From Anaerolineaceae bacterium UBA6073 (GTDB taxonomy: Bacteria; Chloroflexota; Anaerolineae; Anaerolineales; Anaerolineaceae), in contig DIXT01000027.1 in assembly GCA_002436085.1 (NCBI GenBank), positions 76,737-96,178 on the forward strand: a stretch of 19,442 bases of DNA, read 5' to 3'. Numbering within the stretch: position 1 is the first letter of the stretch; every line of letters begins with the position of its first letter. Shown in pieces: positions 15,622 through 19,442 of this stretch. The notes under the pieces are model-generated. The model did no database searches. It saw only the letters and a program-made list of their open reading frames with translations, and was not told where the DNA came from. The translations under genes were made by a program, and so were the position numbers.

Positions 15622-16386
15622 ATGAAAAAGAAAAGCAACATAGCCCTGCTTATTATTTTGCTGGCATTGCTCACTTTGGCGTGTACCTTTCCCGGGAATC
15701 TGATCGGCATCAAATCCCCGGTCATTGAGAAAGGTTCCGGCAACGTTATTCGCTCCGAACCTGCTATTGCGGAGTTCCGCGCCATCAAACTCACCGGCGG
15801 CGGCGAGCTGCGCCTTGTTCAGGGCAGCGAATATCACCTGATTATCGAAGCGGAAGATAACATCCTGCCGCACCTGACCGTGGAGATGGACGGAACCACG
15901 CTCAACCTGGGATACGAAGAATCCTTATGGAAAGACCGCTACGTCCCCACCAAACCCATTATCTACACGCTCACCTTCTCCAGCCTGGAGGAAATCATCC
16001 TGCTCGGCGGAGCAAAAATTACGGCTGGCGCGCTGGACCTTACCAGCTTACGCCTTGACTTGAACGGTGGTGTAGACGTCACGCTGCAGAACCTGCTCGC
16101 AGATACGCTTGAACTTCAGTTGGATGGCGGCGCGAACGTCAATATCACCGGCCAGGTCGGCAGGCAATCACTGACCCTGAATGGCGCCGGCGCTTATTCC
16201 GCTGAGGACCTGAAAAGCCGGGACGCGAAGGTGGTCATCAACGGAGCCGGCGACGCCAAAGTCTGGGCGACTGAAACGCTCGACGTTTCCCTCAATGGGT
16301 TTGGCTCGGTTTCTTACTACGGCAGCCCGCAGGTCACGCAGTCGCTGGTTGGTCTGGGGACCATCACCAGCCTGGGAGAGAAGTAA
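15622..16386 (+). CDS. DUF2807 (GIN-domain) lipoprotein
   Basis: The 254-residue protein starts with MKKK, a hydrophobic stretch and the lipobox LTLAC with C21 as the lipidated residue, so it is exported and membrane-anchored. The rest (about 50-250) is a beta-solenoid-like GIN/DUF2807 domain: FRAIKLTGGGELRLVQG, then repeated strands with paired Gly/Asn turns, such as LRLDLNGGVDVTL, LELQLDGGANVNI, LTLNGAGAYSAEDL, VVINGAGDAKV and a closing VSLNGFGSVSYYGSP. An earlier in-frame ATG at 15613 is possible, but AGGAAAGG at 15605-15612 touches it and is nine bases before 15622, so the later start fits better. The biochemical role of this domain is not established. Its stop codon overlaps the ATG of the next gene by one base, so the two proteins are probably made together. 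Confidence 0.9.
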   Translation: MKKKSNIALLIILLALLTLACTFPGNLIGIKSPVIEKGSGNVIRSEPAIAEFRAIKLTGGGELRLVQGSEYHLIIEAEDNILPHLTVEMDGTTLNLGYEESLWKDRYVPTKPIIYTLTFSSLEEIILLGGAKITAGALDLTSLRLDLNGGVDVTLQNLLADTLELQLDGGANVNITGQVGRQSLTLNGAGAYSAEDLKSRDAKVVINGAGDAKVWATETLDVSLNGFGSVSYYGSPQVTQSLVGLGTITSLGEK

Positions 16387-16868
16387 TGAGCAAACGGCAG
16401 CAAATCGCCTTCGGCGCAACGCTCCTTTTGATTGGGACGGCGCTTTTCGCGCGCCAGTACCTTCCAGCGCTTGAACCCTTCTTAAGTTGGCCGCTTCTGT
16501 TAGTGCCTTTGGGCCTGCTGGGGATGGTCTCCGCCGCCATACTTCAGCAGGGCGGCTGGCTGATCAGCTCGACGTTGGTCACGGGCATCGGCGCCAACCT
16601 GTGGGCGGACAGGGCCTTGGACGGCGGCACCTGGGCTTCCATGCTCGCCTTTCTTGGTCTCGGTCTCATTCTTGCGGACCTGTTTGACCCTGATGAAAAG
16701 GACACCTGGCGCCCGGGGCTGATCCTCATCGCCGTGTCGGCAGTACTGTTCCTGCTTCTGGGCGGTAAAAAATATCTGCCCTGGCCGCAGCTAAGCGCGT
16801 TTAGCCCCCTCGCAATCGCGCTCATCGGGCTAATCTATATCCTGGCCGGTCTTTCCCGCAAAAAGTAA
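16386..16868 (+). CDS. Small multi-pass membrane protein coupled to the GIN lipoprotein
   Basis: This 160-residue protein has hydrophobic segments near 7-22, 33-53, 57-72, 83-100, 110-126 and 140-156, with a cytosolic-looking charged loop DPDEKDTWRPG near 101-111 and a basic end (SRKK). It resembles small membrane modules seen beside GIN/DUF2807 and LiaF-like proteins in envelope-stress operons, a resemblance of size and topology only. The start ATG shares its A with the last base of the preceding TAA, an overlap typical of coupled translation. A clear terminator follows, so the operon is two genes. No catalytic motif is visible; function unknown. Confidence 0.82.
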   Translation: MSKRQQIAFGATLLLIGTALFARQYLPALEPFLSWPLLLVPLGLLGMVSAAILQQGGWLISSTLVTGIGANLWADRALDGGTWASMLAFLGLGLILADLFDPDEKDTWRPGLILIAVSAVLFLLLGGKKYLPWPQLSAFSPLAIALIGLIYILAGLSRKK

Positions 16869-16886
16869 GACTCGTAATGCCGAAAT

Positions 16887-16911
16887 AAAGGAGCCTTGCG
16901 GCTCCTTTTTT
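16887..16911 (+). terminator. Rho-independent terminator after the GIN operon
   Basis: Stem AAAGGAGCC (16887-16895), loop TTGC, stem GGCTCCTTT (16900-16908), and a run of six T ending at 16911. It abuts the stop codon of the convergent HIT gene. Confidence 0.9.
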
Positions 16912-17406
16912 CTATTCCTGCTGATCCCAAGCGGCTTTTAAGCGTTCGTAGGTTTCTTCCAGCGTTTCCGGTAAGACGCGCGTTTGCCCGATGACGGAGA
17001 TAAAGTTCGCGTCACCAGTCCAGCGCGGAACCACATGCATGTGCAGGTGAGCAGTGATGCCAGCCCCAGCAGGCGAACCAATATTCATGCCGAGGTTAAA
17101 ACCTTGCGGATGATAGATACTTTCCAGCAGCGCCACCGCCTTGCTGGCTGTGCAAATCATTTCTTCCAGCGTTTCTTTGGGCAGCTCCGCCAACTCATGG
17201 CAGTGCTGATAGGGCACCACCATCAAATGCCCGCTGCTGTATGGATAAAGATTGAGAATGACATAAACTCGCTCACCCCGGTGAATGATCAGGTTCTCCG
17301 GGCTATCTTCTGTCTCCTGTGCCGCGCAAAATACGCAGGTCGGGTCAGTTTTATCGCGTTGAAAATACACTTTTCGCCAGGGGCTGTAGATGTGATCCAT
17401 CCGCAT
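16912..17406 (-). CDS. HIT-family nucleotide-binding protein (Ap4A phosphorylase/hydrolase-like)
   Basis: This 164-residue protein belongs to the histidine triad superfamily, which cleaves or transfers nucleoside phosphates at the alpha phosphate. The triad H-L-H-M-H is at 120-124, with H122 the expected nucleophile, preceded by NIGSPAGAGITAH and followed by VVPRW. The N-terminal YSPWRKVY and CVFC (24-27) fit the bacterial subgroup annotated as HIT/Ap4A phosphorylase-like, where the CxxC may bind zinc. SSGHLMVVPYQHCHEL is the conserved strand-helix region. The start may be 17406 or the second ATG at 17400 (MDHIYSPW), which fits the family better; neither has a clear ribosome-binding site. It is divergent from the TetR gene. 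Substrate unknown; no partner gene is evident. Confidence 0.94.
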   Translation of the reverse strand: MRMDHIYSPWRKVYFQRDKTDPTCVFCAAQETEDSPENLIIHRGERVYVILNLYPYSSGHLMVVPYQHCHELAELPKETLEEMICTASKAVALLESIYHPQGFNLGMNIGSPAGAGITAHLHMHVVPRWTGDANFISVIGQTRVLPETLEETYERLKAAWDQQE

Positions 17407-17426
17407 ATTTTAACCCAAATTCCAGG

Positions 17427-17457
17427 ATTAGAGCAATTTTCCTATTCTTATTGACAA
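17427..17457 (-). promoter_or_regulatory. Candidate promoter of the HIT gene, overlapping the tetR -35
   Basis: On the minus strand TTGTCA (17457-17452) and TCTAAT (17432-17427) are 19 bases apart, each five of six matches to consensus. Its -35 lies on the same bases as the -35 of the divergent tetR promoter, so polymerase could bind only one at a time. An alternative is TAAAAT at 17412-17407, which would give a leaderless message beginning at the ATG at 17400. Confidence 0.4.
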
Positions 17458-17494
17458 AAAGCGCGCCCGTACATACAATATGACCGTTTGGTCA
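17451..17494 (+). promoter_or_regulatory. tetR promoter with operator-like palindrome
   Basis: TTGACA (17451-17456), a 17-base spacer and TACAAT (17474-17479) form a near-perfect sigma-70 type promoter. Immediately after it, TGACCGTTTGGTCA (17481-17494) is an inverted repeat with 5-base arms and a 4-base centre, covering the expected transcription start. This is a typical site for TetR autorepression. Confidence 0.8.
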
Positions 17495-17511
17495 CAGCTA
17501 ATTAAGGAATT

Positions 17512-18195
17512 ATGCCCACAAAAACATTTCTGAATCTTCCCGAAAAGAAGCGCGCGCAGATTGAAGCCGCCGCCATCCACGAATTCGCGCAGAAGGGCTT
17601 GCGCGGCGCCTCGGTGAATGCCCTGGTGGAAACCTCAGGCATCGCCAAAGGCTCGTATTACCAGTATTTCTCTGGCATGCAGGATGTTCTTAAACATATC
17701 CTGTCCATTGCCCGCCAAAAGAAGCTGGCCTTAGCGAATGACCTGAGATCCTCCAACGGTCGGGACATGTTTGCCTACTTGCGCTGGCTGTTCCAGGTGG
17801 AAATCCTGTTTGAACTGCGCGAACCGGAACTTTCCACCATCGAACATTACGCCTTTCTGGAGAGTCTGAACAGCAGCGCCGAGGCTGACGAAAACGCGCC
17901 GTTGATTGGCGGCCCCTCTTTCTTCAACGAATTCCTCGCCCAGGGTATCCTCGCCGATGACGTGGCCACCTGGGTGGATACCAAGCTTGCCGCGCATCTG
18001 CTCGGCGCGGTCTACCACCTCATAGCGCGCCAGCTCATCGTCCGTCTGGGCGATACTGCGGAAGCGCTCCGCACAGGTAAATCTGACATACGCGAGGACC
18101 CGCTGGCCCAGAGCTTGCTGGACAACCTGATGGACCTGCTGGAAGCTGGGCTGGCGCGGGAGCCTGCTATTCGCAAAGACTTTTACTCCAAATAG
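17512..18195 (+). CDS. TetR family transcriptional regulator
   Basis: The 227-residue protein has the TetR N-terminal DNA-binding domain at about 10-58: KKRAQIEAAAIHEFAQKGLRGASVNALVETSGIAKG with the helix-turn-helix, then SYYQYFSGMQDVL, the family block that ends the domain. The C-terminal ligand and dimerisation domain (60-227) is helical and unlike any specific subfamily I recognise, so the inducer is unknown. AAGGA three bases before the ATG (17504-17508) supports the start. It is a single-gene unit with its own promoter and a palindrome at the start site. The divergent HIT gene and the convergent PFK-like gene are its neighbours; neither is obviously its target. Confidence 0.95.
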   Translation: MPTKTFLNLPEKKRAQIEAAAIHEFAQKGLRGASVNALVETSGIAKGSYYQYFSGMQDVLKHILSIARQKKLALANDLRSSNGRDMFAYLRWLFQVEILFELREPELSTIEHYAFLESLNSSAEADENAPLIGGPSFFNEFLAQGILADDVATWVDTKLAAHLLGAVYHLIARQLIVRLGDTAEALRTGKSDIREDPLAQSLLDNLMDLLEAGLAREPAIRKDFYSK

Positions 18196-18204
18196 CCCGG
18201 ACCA

Positions 18205-18232
18205 AAAAAGCGGACCCATCGGCCCGCTTTTT
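18205..18232. terminator. Bidirectional terminator between tetR and the PFK-like gene
   Basis: AAAAAGCGG (18205-18213) pairs with CCGCTTTTT (18224-18232); after one mismatch, two further G-C pairs close a CATC loop. A-run and T-run flank the GC core, so it works on both strands between convergent genes. Confidence 0.88.
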
Positions 18233-18250
18233 CTTGTCTCCAAATAAGGT

Positions 18251-19384
18251 TTACAAACCGGAAATCTCCACGCCGAGGCAGGTACCCACCTGGTACGCCC
18301 CGCGTATCCAGCCGTGGTCCGCGGTCACCAATTTGTGCTTGTCCACCACATCCTCCAGCGGCACACTGCTCATAGCCCCGTCCATACGCACGGCCATGCG
18401 CCCGAACTGCCCGGTCGCCGCCATTAATACGCCCCATTCCGCCAATTGAGTCGCCAGCAGCCGGTCAGAAGCAGTCGGGGTGCCGCCGCGCACCAGCGCG
18501 CCCAGGATGGTAATGCGGCTCTGCAGGCTGGTTTCGTCTTCCAGCCGACGTGCCAGCAGCATTGTTTCGCCGGAGTAGCCTTTCCCGATGCGTTCCATTT
18601 CCGCGTTCACCGCGCTGTCGCTCCCGGATTGCTGGCCGGCTTTTTTGCGCGCTGCCCGCTCCATGAACTCGACCAGTTCCTGGGAACGCGCGTTTTCCGC
18701 CACCGCCACCAGCGAGAAGTTCCTGCCCGCCTTTTGGCGGCCGCCAATTGCCGCGCTGATCAGACCGAAATCATACGGAAATTCAGGGATGAGAATAACG
18801 TCCGCCCCGGCTGCCAGCCCGGCGCCCAAGGTCAGCCAACCTGCGCTGACCCCCGCCAGCTCTACAATCATGATGCGATGCGTGGCATTCGCGGTGGAAT
18901 GCAGCCGGTCAATTGCCTGGGTGGCGATTTCGCGGGCGGTGTCGAACCCGATAGCTTTATCCGTGCCGGGAATGTCGTTGTCCGCAGCCTTGGGCAGGAC
19001 GACCACATTCAATCCTGCCTGGCTTAGACGCAGCCCGGCTTTGATAGTTTCCTTGCCCCCGATACAGACTAAAGCGTCCAGCTTGCGGCGCTTGTATGTG
19101 TCCACTGCGTTTTGGGTCAGGTCCGCCGTGCCGTTCGCGGCTGGCATGGCTTGCGGAATATTGCGGCTGATGCCCAGGATGGTTCCGCCCAGAGTCAGAA
19201 TACCCGAGAGCACACCGCCGCCCAGGTCCATCGTGCGGTCTTCCACCAACCCGTTAAAGCCGTCCCGGAAACCAATGAGTTCCAGGTTTTTTTCCGCGCT
19301 GACAGCTTTACCAATGCCGCGGATAGCCGCGTTCATCCCGGCGCAGTCGCTGCCGGCAGTCAATAACCCGATTCGTTTGGCCAT
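18251..19384 (-). CDS. 6-phosphofructokinase family protein with substituted active-site residues
   Basis: The 377-residue protein has the whole PFK fold: RIGLLTAGSDCAGMNAAIRG (4-23), GFNGLVEDR, GGTILGISR (66-74), a GG-K-E-T loop (109-113), PKAADNDIPGTDKAIGFDTA (131-150), THRIMIVELAG (168-178), and TILGALVRGGTPTASDR (292-308). Compared from memory with E. coli PfkA, D127, D129, R162, R243 and R252 are kept (D135, D137, R170, R290, R299). However, D103-G104 of the ATP loop is K111-E112, T125 is A133, the MGR motif is A-G-V (177-179), and H249 is A296. It may therefore be a non-canonical kinase, use another phosphoryl donor or substrate, or be non-catalytic. GAGGT precedes a double ATG (19387/19384); the second has better spacing. 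The frame also runs to 19441 at the window edge, which I do not favour. Confidence 0.88.
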   Translation of the reverse strand: MAKRIGLLTAGSDCAGMNAAIRGIGKAVSAEKNLELIGFRDGFNGLVEDRTMDLGGGVLSGILTLGGTILGISRNIPQAMPAANGTADLTQNAVDTYKRRKLDALVCIGGKETIKAGLRLSQAGLNVVVLPKAADNDIPGTDKAIGFDTAREIATQAIDRLHSTANATHRIMIVELAGVSAGWLTLGAGLAAGADVILIPEFPYDFGLISAAIGGRQKAGRNFSLVAVAENARSQELVEFMERAARKKAGQQSGSDSAVNAEMERIGKGYSGETMLLARRLEDETSLQSRITILGALVRGGTPTASDRLLATQLAEWGVLMAATGQFGRMAVRMDGAMSSVPLEDVVDKHKLVTADHGWIRGAYQVGTCLGVEISGL

Positions 19385-19442
19385 CATTACCTCGCTGAAT
19401 GCCCTATGTGTTTTGCTAAAATGACATCCTCCCCGCAGCAAG

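Noticed and set aside
18588..19424. 278-codon open frame on the plus strand opposite the PFK-like gene
   Set aside because: The product is rich in Ser, Pro, Arg and Ala without domain character, and the minus strand holds a complete PFK fold.

Overview
The window looks like a chromosomal segment from a bacterium of the phylum Chloroflexota, probably class Anaerolineae. This is inferred from several things together: most genes are GC-rich; there are lipoproteins with Pro/Thr-rich spacers behind a lipobox; a PadR/HAAS pair; and a GlgC/GlgA pair of bacterial ADP-glucose type. No rRNA, tRNA, CRISPR array, insertion sequence or phage gene was found, so the placement rests on protein style and not on a marker gene.

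Layout. Positions 205-1546 (minus): a PadR repressor and an overlapping HAAS-domain membrane protein, with a near-consensus promoter full of palindromes. 1775-2614 (plus): a fusion of a DUF952 domain with a Cys-based protein phosphatase. 2663-3634 (minus): a lipoprotein with two copies of a beta-rich domain. 3853-4440 (plus): a SixA-like histidine phosphatase with a Lys-rich tail. 4578-7232 (minus): an amino-acid permease fused to two UspA-like domains, followed by a small hypothetical gene. 7376-11762 (plus): a tight operon glgC-pgi-glgA for making glycogen from fructose-6-phosphate through glucose-6-phosphate and ADP-glucose; phosphoglucomutase is not in the window. 11839-12933 (minus): transaldolase. 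13297-15513 (plus): one long gene joining a cysteine desulfurase/selenocysteine lyase-like domain to selenophosphate synthetase (SelD), with clearly lower GC than its neighbours. 15622-16868 (plus): a GIN-domain (DUF2807) lipoprotein and an overlapping small membrane protein. 16912-17406 (minus): a HIT-family nucleotide hydrolase/phosphorylase. 17512-18195 (plus): a TetR regulator with a consensus promoter and an operator-like palindrome. 18251-19384 (minus): a phosphofructokinase-family protein in which several catalytic residues appear to be replaced.

How the genes work together. The middle and right parts are centred on sugar phosphates: glgC, pgi, glgA, tal and the PFK-like gene all act at or near the glucose-6-P/fructose-6-P node. 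The remaining genes are signalling or envelope functions and the selenium gene. Four strong hairpins separate convergent transcription units.

The most interesting items are the lyase-SelD fusion, which suggests direct hand-over of selenium from a PLP enzyme to selenophosphate synthesis and sits in an AT-richer patch; the PFK-like protein with an altered active site; the DUF952-phosphatase fusion; and the histidine phosphatase whose Lys/Asp/Glu tail carries its own ribosome-binding site and ATG.
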